64,000 nt of DNA from Steinernema hermaphroditum (Eukaryota; Nematoda; Chromadorea; Rhabditida; Steinernematidae), in assembly GCA_030435675.1 (NCBI GenBank), contig CM059623.1, positions 13,796,092-13,860,091 of the forward strand, given 5' to 3'. A model generated the notes under the pieces. That model worked only from the letters and a program-made list of their open reading frames with translations, had not been told where the DNA came from and made no database searches. Positions 34,925-46,500 of this stretch are shown here, one piece after another (the stretch's first letter is position 1; the number at the start of each line of letters is the position of its first letter). A program made the position numbers and the translations under genes.

Positions 34925-37793
34925 ATGAACGTGAGAGGTCAAATTCATCACCTGGATCGTCCCGCACCGTACACGGCAATCGCCTGTACAAAGGGAAATG
35001 CCATACTCGCCCTGACAGACTTGTCTATCGAAGCACCTGTGGTTGTCGACATCGCATCCACTACCAACTTCGTCGGTCCCGTACCGACTCTTGCTAAATA
35101 TCCTGTCCTCCCTGGAGAAACCTTCAACCTAATCTCCTACGTCCAACGAAGCCACCCCGATGGAGGATTACGAGGAGGATTACGACGATGGAGGATTACG
35201 ACAAGGTTGTCCAACATCTGGGTGAAGGAATCTGGATCCTTCACAACGAACGCGACCGCGGTCGACATCGAGAAGACCGGAACGGTCAACATCCGTCGGA
35301 CAATCGCCTACGTCCAACACGTCCCGGACAATAGTAGGCGGTCGGTGCAGATCGTCGCGCCGGGATTCCGAGGACAGCTCCCACTGAAGGCGAATCAAAT
35401 CGACGTCAAGCTGTTCAACCCGCCACCGACGTCCGGCGACCGAGTCCTCCTGACGGCCGTCGAAATTCCTCATGGATTCAAGAGAGGTAGAGGTCGCAGC
35501 TACTTCCTGCCCGCCTCACTCGTCTCGGGACTGCAAGAGTCGCCGATCCGCGGCACCGAGTTCGCCCCGATCTGGCTCCAGAGAGATGGCATCGAGCACA
35601 TCAAGTTCATCGACGAACCAAGGACGACCGAGATGGTAAGCCCCGAAGAGCGAGAAGAACGCCTGCACAACTACGAAGACAACGTCCTCGCCGCCGCCCT
35701 CTTCACCCAGAACCGGATCCAGAGTGCCCGTCGGAAGGCCGGAGGAATCGCCTCGTTCTCTCCCACGGACGAAGAATGGCGCCTAGCTTTCGACATGAAG
35801 GCCCCTACCGACAAGGACATCGTCGAGCAGCTTTCGGCGAACAGAAACATCAGAAGGAAGCCCACTCAGGACGAAATCAATGAGAAGAGGACTGAGATCG
35901 TCACGGAACGCACTAAGGAGTGGAACTCCGAAGGCGTCATCCAGATCGGAACAACGCCACACGATCTGCGACGATCGCAATGGCAAACCTCTGAAGTCAA
36001 GGTGAGCCCAGAAGGCCAAGTCACGGGCTTCGCATCGCCCGCCGACCCCTCCGAGGTCGAGAAGGAGTTCCCCGAGTTCCGGACGAACGAAGAAGTCATC
36101 GAGGATGAGAGCGTCACGGAGGGTCACTTCTCGAGGATGAACATCAAGGAGACCCCGGACAAGAAGATGTGGATACAGCCGTCGACACGCCACACCGGTA
36201 TGGAAAGCCGGATCAACGCATGTGAGGGAAGAATGATCTCTTCGGCTCACGAAGAAGAGACACCGAGAGGGCTCATCACAAGACAGCTCATCGGTTCAGA
36301 ACGAGCCCCACGCTGGATGCAAGTCGGCCCTGAGCCGAACGCAGACATACCGGAGCTGAATGCCGACAGCTCGACGCTGTCCACAAGATCTGCAGCCCGG
36401 CGTGCCAAGCTCTTCTCGTTCAGGCACCTGCCGGTACGGGTAAGACGAGAGTCTTGTCTACCATGGCCGCCCTCCTGTCCGAAGATCCCGAAGCGTGCAT
36501 CGTTGCCGTAGCTCCGACAAACAATGCGACACGCAACCTGGCTACGCCATTGCGAAGCAGGTGGAGTCGGCTAAAGACCTCATGCTGATACTCCTGAGTA
36601 TCTCCGCCGAGAAAGTCATGAAGGACGCCGAGGACGAAGACGCCGTCGCTCAGTACAAGAAGTACCCACTGACTTCAAGATTGGAGAACCTCGACGTCAC
36701 CAACGTCCCAGACGACGACAAGAAATTCATCCCCAACTACGTCAAGAAACGATCGGACCTCGGATCAAAAGGAGAAGAGGAACGACGAGCCCTCGCTCTC
36801 GCACTCGACTACGGCGGCATCAACATCATCTGCGCAACAGTCGCCACAGCCGAGCAGTTCGCGGACCAGCTGAGAGGGAAGGCCACCGTTCTTCTAGTGG
36901 ATGAAGCAGGTCAAATCGCCACCTCGCAGATTATGGCCCTCACTGCCCGTCTGCCACACATCAGGAAGATCGTGTTAGCCGGAGACGTCAAGCAGCTCCC
37001 CACGTTCTCGCACGGAATCTCGAGAAAGATAACAGCCCCAGCAACGGAATCGACCCCCATCACCGCCGAAAAGAAGAAAACGGTCATGACTGTCGAGCTC
37101 AAGAGGAGCTACAGGTCTCATCCGTTCCTGGTGAACGCCGTCGCGCCCTGGTATGACCACAAGCTCATAGCTGAAGCGGATCCAGAAGAAAGGGACATTT
37201 TCACCACTTCGAATCTGCCCCTGCCGAACCCCGCTGCGCCTCTCCTCCTTCTACACGTCACAGAGGGAGACCAAAAGACTGAAAGCTCGTCACGCCAGAA
37301 CCCCGCACAAGAGGACCTTGCGGTGAACCTTCTGAAGAAGATCCCCGAGCTCTGCAACACCTACGCCATCACCGTGCTCTGCTACTACCGAGAAACCGCT
37401 GAGAACATCCGTGCAGCAATCAAGGCCGAACTCCCCGACGACGAGCAATTCACCGTCGAAACCGTCGACGCCTATCAAGGACGGGAGGAAGAAGTTGTGA
37501 TCTTGGTTACCACAAGATCTCCGAGAAAGAAACGACTCCACCAAGCCACCAACGATTTCGTTGAGGAGGATGACTTCGCCCTGTCCGATGAAAGAGCCAT
37601 CGTCAGTATGACCCGCGCCCGGTCTGGTCTAGTGGTGATCGGAAACCTGTACCATTTAAAAAAGGCCAACTCATGGAGAACGTTTCTGGACGCCACCAAA
37701 GACGTCCCCGTTCTGACATCCAAGTATGCCGAGCTCCTCGACGAAGGCCACATCTCGGAAGCGACACTGAGAAGCATCGAGACCCAGATCTAA
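34925..37793 (+). pseudogene. UPF1-like superfamily 1 helicase, broken by two 1-nt deletions
   Basis: The frame opens at the ATG at 34925. Three overlapping frames together would give 957 codons. Helicase motifs in order: I APAGTGKT (36,420s), Ia VAVAPTNNATRNL, II VDEAGQ, III LAGDVKQLP, IV LKRSYRSHP, V VDAYQGREEEVV, VI MTRARSGLVVIGN. This is the UPF1/MOV10-type set, not the Pif1 type of Helitrons. The first roughly 480 residues match nothing I know. Breaks near 36,367 and 36,542 each look like loss of one C from a CC pair, so either recent decay or assembly error. Codons are strongly C/G-ending, unlike the neighbouring host genes. It sits between pol and a polypurine tract plus LTR candidate, the position of an extra retroelement ORF. 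Confidence 0.8.
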
Positions 37794-37954
37794 CGCCCCA
37801 GAAGTCCAGCTGTCGTCTACTCTCCCCCCCGCTTCGATCCACGTCCAATCATCGTATGTATGTGTTTATTTTTTATGGTGCGTATATATGTAGTATAAAT
37901 ATAAAATAATCTCTGTAAAACAAATGTGTTCGTTTCCGTGTTCTTCCCTCCGCT

Positions 37955-38400
37955 CAATCGTCCGTTTCAACGAAGTCCGCGAGAAAACACCCAGCTCGTT
38001 GACCACAGTAGTTGTCGTCCAGTACCGTCCATTCGTTGATTGCATTCTAAGAGTAGAAGCCAGGCAAATCGTTGGTTTGTAGCTCGTCCGTGTAAGTGAA
38101 ATAATCAAAAAAAAAAAAGTCCGAGCTAAACACAATATAAAATACATCATCCATAGCTACATACCTTTACGGTAACTCCAAAAATCGTACGAAGAATCAG
38201 TGCGGATGAGCAACCCAAAATTCTGAAGGCCCATGGCCTTCTCTTGAAAATGCCCCGATCCTCCTTCGACATTACACACCTGAAACACGGATGTCACACT
38301 CTTTCGCAACACCTCCACTTACATCAAATTGAAGAACAAGCTCACCGTATATGGTGGACGACGATCGAAGAAAAAAGATCCTCCAAACCAAAAACCGCAG
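37955..38400 (-). CDS. Possible 3' exons of an unidentified antisense gene
   Basis: On the minus strand, three segments join in consistent phase through GT-AG introns. They are a piece ending in YTVSLFFNL, an exon bounded by 'GTTTCAG' (near 38,282) and 'GTATGT' (near 38,166), and a last exon from about 38,047 to a stop near 37,958 reading TVLDDNYCGQRAGCF. The middle exon is open in two frames, so the product is uncertain. The segment lies between helicase and LTR in antisense. No family recognised; it could be chance. Confidence 0.25.
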
Positions 38401-38564
38401 AGACCATTTCTCTACAGGCCTAAAAACTGGCACTCCCACAACGACCTAGAAAACCCATCCCCAGTGTTATGCCTCACAATGCAGACACCCTCACTTGTGT
38501 AGTAATTAAGCATACAATCACAAAGACACATGCCGGTTAACACAGCGATTTCGAGGGCGAAATC

Positions 38565-38876
38565 CGGGAAAAGGGGGAGTTGTAAAGGAAGCAAATCGAC
38601 GGGATTACGGCAGTCTCCCAGGCAGCAGTCTGCCATGTTGTGACGCGCGCATCGACGATCCAACAACAGAGAAGTCCAAACGATCAGCTGACGACCATGC
38701 GACCAACCGGAAGTGACGAAGCGCCGAAGGACTACAAAAGACCGCACCGACGAACACTCGTGGCCCCGCAGCTACGGTCATAGCCCGTCTTGTGATTTAT
38801 TGTCTATTAACTCTGCTAATAAAGATTGAGACTGATTTCGAGACTCCAAGAGACCTGAACGGAGGACTCTTTTTCA
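38565..38876 (+). mobile_element. Polypurine tract and 3' LTR candidate
   Basis: GGGAAAAGGGGGAG at 38566-38579 is directly followed, after one T, by TGTAAAGGAAGC at 38581, the layout expected of a polypurine tract and LTR start. An AATAAA signal lies at 38818-38823 and a CA end is possible at 38875-38876, giving an LTR of about 296 bp. No second LTR was found in the window, so the boundaries are inferred. Confidence 0.45.
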
Positions 38877-39119
38877 TGGTACTAAAATAATAATCGCTTA
38901 ATAACTCCACGTTCGCGCTACCAAATTGCACCAACTAGGGTTCATTCGAACGAGAAAGTTCTAATCTTCAAAATCAACGTTCAGTTTTCCAAAATACGCT
39001 CTACTTCACGAGTTATGCATAATTCTTTGTCGCGGCTCCAAAATTCAATGGCGAAACGCGTGCGACGTTTCCTAGACGCGCACTTTTCGTGGCAGGAGCC
39101 TTGACCCATTGAAATTACG

Positions 39120-39185
39120 GCGACCATATCAACCTGCCAAATTGCAGCCGAATCGGCGTGGGACAGTTTGGGACCGCTCTTTTTA
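39120..39185 (-). repeat. Inverted partner of the 32,640 repeat
   Basis: The complement reads 'CGCCGATTCGGCTGCAATTT' preceded by 'GGTCCCAAACTGTCCCA', matching 32,640-32,690 with a few changes. Confidence 0.5.
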
Positions 39186-39273
39186 AGTTGAAAACTGACG
39201 AAAAATAAACAAGTGATCCCTGCCGACCTCTTCTCCTCAGCTGGTGTTCGGACATTTGCGCCACCGACATTTG

Positions 39274-39461
39274 CGTTTGGAAAATAAATAATTAATGGCT
39301 CTTTCACAAGATGCCCTTACCGGCGCCGGCACCGGCACCGGTTTTTATTCACGTTGCCACCGGCGCCTTTTCACATACAAGACGGTGCCGGTGCCGGCGC
39401 CGGAGACGGCGCCGGTAAGGGCATCTTGTGAAAGAGCCATTTATTATTTATTTTCCAAACG
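39274..39461. mobile_element. Foldback/MITE element with near-perfect terminal inverted repeats
   Basis: The outer arms, 39274-39326 and 39409-39461, are inverted copies with about one mismatch over 53 bp, starting CGTTTGGAAAATAAATAA and containing GGCTCTTTCACAAGATGC. Inner GC-rich parts (repeats of CCGGCACCGG and CGGTGCCGG) also pair, leaving a loop of about 40 bp. No coding capacity. Such a structure would fold into a strong hairpin. Confidence 0.8.
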
Positions 39462-39677
39462 TCAACTAACCCGCTTGTCAGATGGTGTGACGAAAGCTCC
39501 CTGTCACGCCCTCGCAGTTCACTATGTCGCAGAGCTCATCAAAAACAGCCATTCTGCTTCCTCACAATACGTAAAAGACTGTCGCCACGCGGGAATCCCT
39601 TGTGTACGCGACTTCCAAGCACACACTGTGACACAACTGTAACTACAGAAAGTAATATACGCCAGCTAACACAGTAG

Positions 39678-39959
39678 TCTCGCAACAGCAACTGGCGCAA
39701 ACTCGCAAGTTTCAACGCCGGACAAAACACAGGAATAGATCCGCGACGCGCGATCTTCCTATACTACAACAACTGGAATCCGACGGATCTCCAGGAATAC
39801 AACAAAACCGAGCTGGTACAACAATTTACCCAAGCTACGGCAACAACAATAATCGGCAACAAATACAGAATTTGGATCACACGATCCGAAAACAACAGGT
39901 CCGCACGGGCACACTTCTCACACTCAACCGATCACTGGGAGTCCGCTCCGGAACTCTGA
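39678..39959 (+). CDS. Open frame of 93 codons without ATG, retroelement-like fragment
   Basis: Between TAG at 39675 and TGA at 39957 a frame with ordered composition reads, for example, NWRKLASFNAGQNTGIDP, then FLYYNNWNPTDLQEYNK, then NKYRIWITRSENN. Codon choice is C-rich like the pol/helicase block. It could be a gag or other retroelement piece, or an exon; I recognise no domain. Confidence 0.3.
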   Translation, partial: SRNSNWRKLASFNAGQNTGIDPRRAIFLYYNNWNPTDLQEYNKTELVQQFTQATATTIIGNKYRIWITRSENNRSARAHFSHSTDHWESAPEL

Positions 39960-40588
39960 AGAACACCGTTGTTCTCCAGCCGCGCACTGATGAACTCTCC
40001 TGTTCTCGTTGTTTGCAGCACGAAGTCTTGTCTAGATGATGTTCCAGAAACTTCTGCGTCTTGTAGACGCGTTGTTCCGCGCGTTGACGTCTAATTCAGA
40101 ATTGGCGCGGGATTCAAATCCTGGTTAAATCCCAGACGCTCTGAAAGGACGGTGTAGATGGTGTAATACATTAGGCCGACCCGAATTTGGCGTGGCTGCC
40201 TCTGTAAATGATTAAGGAGCATCTATTGCCGGTTTCCACGGGAGACAACCTTATTTGTAGCTGAAACTACGTCTAAAAGGGGTGGAGAAGTTCAGAAGTT
40301 TTCCTGTGATTTAGAGGTTTTTTAATCGGTCGCTTATGGGTAAAGTTCGCTTATGCGAGATCGTGATTGGTCATCATAATTAGGTAGGTTCGGACTCGGC
40401 TTAAGGTTTTTCGAGCTTCCGAGTTTCGGGTCGGGTATTCCGGCCATTGAGATTTTGATACCCGCAAAACCGGAACCTGAAATTCTGCTTTTTGATTGTT
40501 TCGCGCCTGTTGAGAGAGGGAACTACCTACACAAATGATCTGGATTTTCCGGTTGCCTTCCCGGATCCAGGTTCCCTATTCCCTCGGT
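39960..40588. other. No gene seen
   Basis: Moderately GC-rich spacer with no supported frame, RNA gene or clear repeat. Confidence 0.35.
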
Positions 40589-40935
40589 AGACTTAGATAG
40601 AACCTCACCCGTGCTTCCTATCGCTCCCTGACGGTATCCTTTACCGGAGAAGATCTCGGAATGGCACTTTCCGGACACCAAACTTGCTCAGGGTCATCAC
40701 CACTCTTCTCATGAACGGTTGCAGAAACGGGAAAATGAATGGAATGACTACGAAGACGGAATTCAGTGGCCGTGTGAAGACTCCCTTGACGTTTTCCAAA
40801 TAGTCATTTGTAAACTGACGTGTTCCCTTCTGGCCTGGAAGATCGCTCCCATGGTGACGGTACACAAAGTTATACTTACCCATAGCAATTCTAGAGATGA
40901 CATCCATCGTAAGTTCTTGGTAAAATACTATGCAC
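40589..40935 (-). pseudogene. Single-exon fragment of the P450 gene (copy of exon 5)
   Basis: About 345 bp match 44,437-44,775, covering the whole of P450 exon 5 plus a few intron bases at its donor side. The translated piece keeps QKGTRQFTNDYLENV and [11 protein letters not shown], but the end near [10 protein letters not shown] is broken by small indels. No other P450 exon is nearby. It is a duplicated exon fragment, not a gene. Confidence 0.85.
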
Positions 40936-41459
40936 AGCCGCTGGTCAAGATGCCGGACGTCTTATCACTTTTCGATCTGGCCGTTTGACGTAGAATCTTC
41001 TCACTGTGCACTTTCAGGGGTTCCTCCCGGACTACGGACCATCAGATGCAAGCTCAGAAGCGTCCGCTGTGTTGCAAACGATGTTCCGCTGCCGCATCCG
41101 AAGATTTGCCGATTCCCAGATGCCCCGTGAAGTGCGCCGTCTGCGACCGGTTCGACACCAACGCCATGCCAGGAATGAAGACGTCTGCCAGACATCCTCT
41201 GTTTGTCTATTTTCGGTGTCGCGTAAGATGTACTGCCTTTGATTCGCGAAATAAAGTCGTGAAGTAGCAGTAATGTAGTAATTTTTAAAGGCTAGCAGTG
41301 CTCTCGCACATGAAATGTGGGAAAGAATCCGGAAGAGAATCGGTTACCATGACGTTAAGCTGGGCTCAAGTTGTGCATACTGCTTTCTCTAGGAAAGGAT
41401 TGAATATAATAAATCATTATGCGCTTTACAATTATATTTAACTAGAGGATACTTAAATC

Positions 41460-41705
41460 AGTTGTTAGAAGCTTCTGTATGGGCGATAACATGTTTCTTA
41501 TCAGTGCCTCATTGATCGTTTTGATTTCATTGATTCACTTCTGAAACCGAAGTACAGGTAATCTCTATTATAAGATATGTGTTTCAGACCTTCAGGATAG
41601 GATAGGACTATGCCTTATGAGTGAAATACTAGCTGTAGCTATGTGCTACACAGTTTGGTTGGCATTCGAGTCAAAAAACTCCGAGTCGAGTCGAGGGGAA
41701 AAAGG
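41460..41705. repeat. Third partial copy of the surface-gene flank repeat
   Basis: Matches about 190-480, including 'AAGATATGTGTTTCAGACCT', 'ATACTAGCT.TAGCTATGTG' and the CGAGTC run. No surface-gene exon is nearby. Confidence 0.6.
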
Positions 41706-42019
41706 CGACTTTAATGTTAAAAACGTTAAAACGTTAAAAAAGATCGTTTAATTTATCAGTATGTAACTGTTAAATGAGCAGATGCAAATGCATGCAAATG
41801 TGACCCCTTTATGACTCGCGAGAACGAGAAGTTCCACCGCCGTTTACGGAGTTCGGCGATTCCCAGATGCTCCGTGAAGTGCGTCGCCACCGACCGGCAG
41901 GGTAAAAGCCGGCTGCAATAAGACATCCTCTATTTTGTCTATTTTCGGTGACAGATTTGGCGAAATGCCTTTAATTCATGAAATAAAGTCGAAAACTCGT
42001 TTAAACTTAACAGCCCAAT

Positions 42020-43480
42020 GGTCATTGGTATGCAAAAGAGCTTATCAGTGTTTCACTGTCAAATGATCACGCGTTGCAGTTGCGTGCTCATTCGCTTCGC
42101 CAACACCTGCTGCAGGAGTCCCCCCACATTATCGGTGTGATAATATTACATGTTTCGAGTGCTGATTCAACCATAAAGGCTAGCGTTTGTGTACAGAAAA
42201 AGAATTTCACATGAAAACGGGAATCGTTTGTGCAGCCCAGCGACGAAAGCGAACTTTGTGTTTGAACTGAAAGAGTTGAATGTATCCAGAGAAACATGAC
42301 AACCAGCAATTCATTTTGATCATTCCTAGTGTTAAAGATACAGCATATCGGTTCCGCTGAGCCACGTGAAGTCTTTTCTCTGTGTACAGCCGTCTTCCTT
42401 TATGGTTTAGGCAATCATAAGACTTCAGAATGATAACATTACCAACGGGAAAAAGCGCTGTGTACCACGTGGATGCTGAATGATTGAAATCGATCGAAAA
42501 CGAGCGCGTGTGTTGTAGAGGCGGAAATTCGTCAGGTCCTCTTCTCGCTCCCTACTCTTCTCCAATAGCAACAAAAACGCCTGAAGTGTTTCGTTTCGAA
42601 CCAACAGTCAAACCAGGCGCTGCAGCGTCATTGCCGTTCTTTCAGAACTGTCTCCCAGGTAATCATCTTCATGGTCATCACAGACGGCCATGTAGGCCTA
42701 CCCGATTCCCTTCTTCATCTTGTGGCTTCCTCGAGGATCATAATAACTACTAACGGTAGGATTCTAGTCTTACCAAGCCTAACAGATTATCCTAGCACCA
42801 AGTATGATAGGCGAAGCAATCACCGACCTGCTGCAGGAGAACCTGACTCCTGAAATTTTAATCGTCGCCCATAGTTTGGGCGGCTTAATCTCATCACTGA
42901 CAGCCAGCTATCTAATCTTCAACGGCATCAACACTGATCGGATTTCGGAGCGACGACTAGTCGATAAATTTTTTGCCCAAGATTTTGACTATGCGGTAAG
43001 AGAAACTGCTTTGGTTATGAAATTATCCGACGAGTAATTTTATGTTCAGGTATCGAGAAGTACCCGCGTAAACTACGAGGTTCCATCCGATGCCATCCCT
43101 TCCGTGGGATGGGTTTGGCGGACTGAACTATGTCCACGGACATAGATTTTATTATCCGAACAAAATACTAACCAGCAATATCTTCGTCGACTGCGAGACA
43201 GCTAGCTGGCCGTCCGATGTAACGAAATACAGCACGTCAAGCTTGGCTGAATCTCATGAGTCATTTTCGATATGTAATGAAGTGCCCAAATTGCTCATTT
43301 CCGTTCGATATTATGTACCACGCACAGATTTTTCCGGAAGACATCATTGTGCTTCGGGAACATCTATGCCGATCAATTGTACTGCGCTTCTGTCGAGTCA
43401 TTCCTCACATTGTCCCTTCAATCCAAAAGTTGGCCAATGAATTAGATTTAAAACAATTATGTACAGAGTTCATTAAATAA
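42020..43480 (+). pseudogene. Lipase copy C, decayed
   Basis: A rearranged piece of the 7.2-kb arm (42,020-42,290) and lipase-upstream DNA (42,360-42,660) precede the remains of exons 2 and 3. Exon 2 starts mid-way at about 42,804 (MIGEAITDLL) and keeps VAHSLGG, but the segment holding LAEP is deleted. Exon 3, after the intron ending at 43,050, has one extra A near 43,070, and the FDP acid motif reads FHP. The tail is truncated (RHHCASGTSMP then divergence). The first exon is absent. It is unlikely to make an active lipase. Confidence 0.85.
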
Positions 43481-43556
43481 TACTCATCGCGATTGTAGGC
43501 GAACGGTTACAGCTTCTGGTTGAACAACAGATCCACCTGAAAGAGCAAAAGGTCCA

Positions 43557-46500
43557 TTAAATGCTATGCTCCTTCCTTCTCATACCAATCAGCTTCAGTT
43601 TGTCTTCCGTATCTGGAGCGGCGACGATGTTGAACCGGCGAAGAATCTTAATCAACGCCAGCTTTTCCTCCATGTAGGCCAGTCGCATTCCAACACACGT
43701 TCTAGGACCCGCGCCAAAGGGGAACCAGGCGAGAAGGTGACGTTTCTCTTCCGAATCCCACCGGTCCGGGTTAAACTGTTCGGGATTCTCCCACAGCTTC
43801 GGGTCGTAGTGGACGGAGAAGACGTCGGCCTGCACATAGGTTCCTTTCTCGATCTTCACCTCTCCTAGGGTAGTCGACTTCATGCAAACTCTCGAATTGG
43901 CGCTGGAATGGGGTATCTTGCAGAAAAGGACAGTTTCAGGTCCTTACAAGGCTCCTAAGGGATAGAGACGGAGAGCTTCCTTAACGACCTTATCCATGAA
44001 AGTGAGCTTCTGGAGTTGTTCATAGGTGACTTCACTATCGACACAGAATTCGTCGATCTCCTCCTGGACACGGCGCTGCACTTCTGGGCTCTTGGCCAGG
44101 CAGAAACTGGCATAAGCAAGGGAGTTCGCGGTGGTGTCGAAGCCGGCGAGGAGGAACACCAAACACTGGGAGACGACTTCCGAAATGGTCATCTTCTTCT
44201 CGACTTTCTGTCCCGACCGATCGAACTGGTCCTTCTCGTCGATCGAGTCAGCTTCGACGTCGAGGAAAAGGTCGATGAAGTCGACGCGGGCGTTACCAAA
44301 TTCATCCACTTCCTCGCGTTCTCCTCGAGCCTAAAGAACATAACATGATCAATGTCTAATGGCCAGAGATAAGAACGCTAAAGAAAGCCAACACAGATCA
44401 CAAGATAGGAGATGCTCTTGTTGGTCATCTTGACTTAGATAGAACCTCACCCGTGCTTCCTTTCGCTCCTTCACGGCTTCCTCGATTTGTCGAAGAAGCT
44501 CTCGGAATGGCACTTTCCGGACACCAAACTTGCTCAGGGTCATCACCACTCTTCTCATGAACGTCTGCAGAAACGGGAAAATGAATGGAATGACTACGAA
44601 GACGGAATTCAGTGGCCGTGTGAAGACTCCCTTGACGTTTTCCAAGTAGTCATTTGCGAACTGACGAGTTCCCTTCTGACCTAGAACACGGCTGCCATAG
44701 TGAGAGTGCACAAAGTTACACTCACCCATAGCGATTCTAGCAATGACATCCATCGTAAGTTCTTGGTAGAATCTACACATGGTAGTGCTTAGGCAAAAGA
44801 GGCCTGAGGAAAGGACCTACGTGTGAATGTTAAACGATTTGTCGGTGTTAGCATGTTGCTCGATGAAGTCAACCATGACATCGACGGAATGTTGCACAGT
44901 AGGCAGAATTTTCTTTAAGTTGTTGACGCTGAACGACGGATTGGAAAGGTTGCGGAGGCGCTTCCATCGCGCGCCACGGGCGTCGAACACATGGACGTTG
45001 GGCTCGGTGTCGGGGTTTGAGGCCAAGGAGAAAAGCTGAAATGAAAAGATGCGATGTGATTTGTGTAGTAATTACAGTATTGTTTAGTATATCATAAGTC
45101 ACATATGGCACGACACATAAGTCAATCGATCGCTGTCAAAAATGCCTATCCCAGAGAAGGATGCCTGTAACGGACTCTGACAAAAGCCAAGATTTTTGCA
45201 AGTATACTCTCGCGCTCATTGGATTTTATTCAAGTCTAACTCGATAGACAATTGGTGGGCTATCGGTCTCCGGATAGTAGCAATGAATTGGCGGTTCATT
45301 AGAAGTGTCTGTGTGGCTTACTGCGAACGTGTTTGATTTATAAACCGGTCAGCGTCAGTTCAACGCCGGCCCCTGTCCCTAGTTTGTCTGGTTGTGTGTA
45401 ACAGAGCGCTTCTCGAATGATCGAAAAACCTTTTTTCAAACCGTCGGTTCTCACAGATCTCCGAGGAATTCCAATGCCGAATCAAAATGTAGTCTTATGA
45501 TGTTATCACCATCCGGCATTGCGCATTTTCGATTAGCGATGCACTCGCGGAAACATTTTGCTATTAAAGCCTCTGATTTTGAAGCATGTCCAACAATCAC
45601 TGGCGATGAACGATCTTCCCTACGCGTTTTACGAATCGGTATTTCGGGTTAGTTGGACTACGCGAGACTTCGTCACGCCGCTGCTATCCATAACTGCCAA
45701 AGAATTGCCTGGTAACATTGGCTTTGTTGCGCAGCAGATGACATCGATGTACAAACATCATGCCGTTGCCATTAGAAACAACCAAATCACCGGCGAGGAA
45801 TGTTCGGATCTTAATAACGAAGTATTCAAGCACTTCTGGATCGAGAAAAATAAATTTGTCGGTAGCGTTACCATATATTTTTACACGAATAACGAAGAAA
45901 AGGTTAGCAAGGAAATCATCGATCGGATTTTCTTTCCCAATGCCGTGTACTTCTTAGCTCTAAAGACAGCCACAGTGAGTAAGACGTGGATCGACTGGGC
46001 ATGCACAGCTAAGCGTCTAACGGGACTATGTATCCACGAAAAACTGGACGACGAATCGATCGCACTTTGTAAGAGACTTATCGAAGCCGGGAGCCTCACC
46101 CAGTTATACATTGAAAACGAGGCATATTCAGAAGGAGCGATGGAAATGATGAAGACCTCACTTATTCAACCTCAGTTTCAGTCTTTGCGGTTGACGGAGA
46201 ATGGTGATCTCGAAGAACTTCTGGCATTCTGGTCTCAAAATAGAGAAGCACTGCGGGGAAAAGATTTGTTTTTAGAAACGCTAAATCATGTTCAATTCTT
46301 GGAGGGAAAACTGGAGCTCTGTCCTCAAGAAGAATTCGATCCAATCGGCAGGCACCACTTCTATTTTCCGTTCAGCCTCTTCTGTCAACCGTCGCGCCCT
46401 TACAAGCTGAAGTATGGTCGAGATGAGGAAGGCAGCCATGGCGCGTATGTGTTTTTCACCTGTTTCGAAAGGAATCCCAACGAAAGTGAGATGAGTTGTT

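Noticed and set aside
34925..37793. Helitron or Polinton helicase
   Set aside because: Motifs are UPF1-like rather than Pif1-like, no Rep domain or protein-primed polymerase is present, and the adjacent integrase has an LTR-type RNase H tail.
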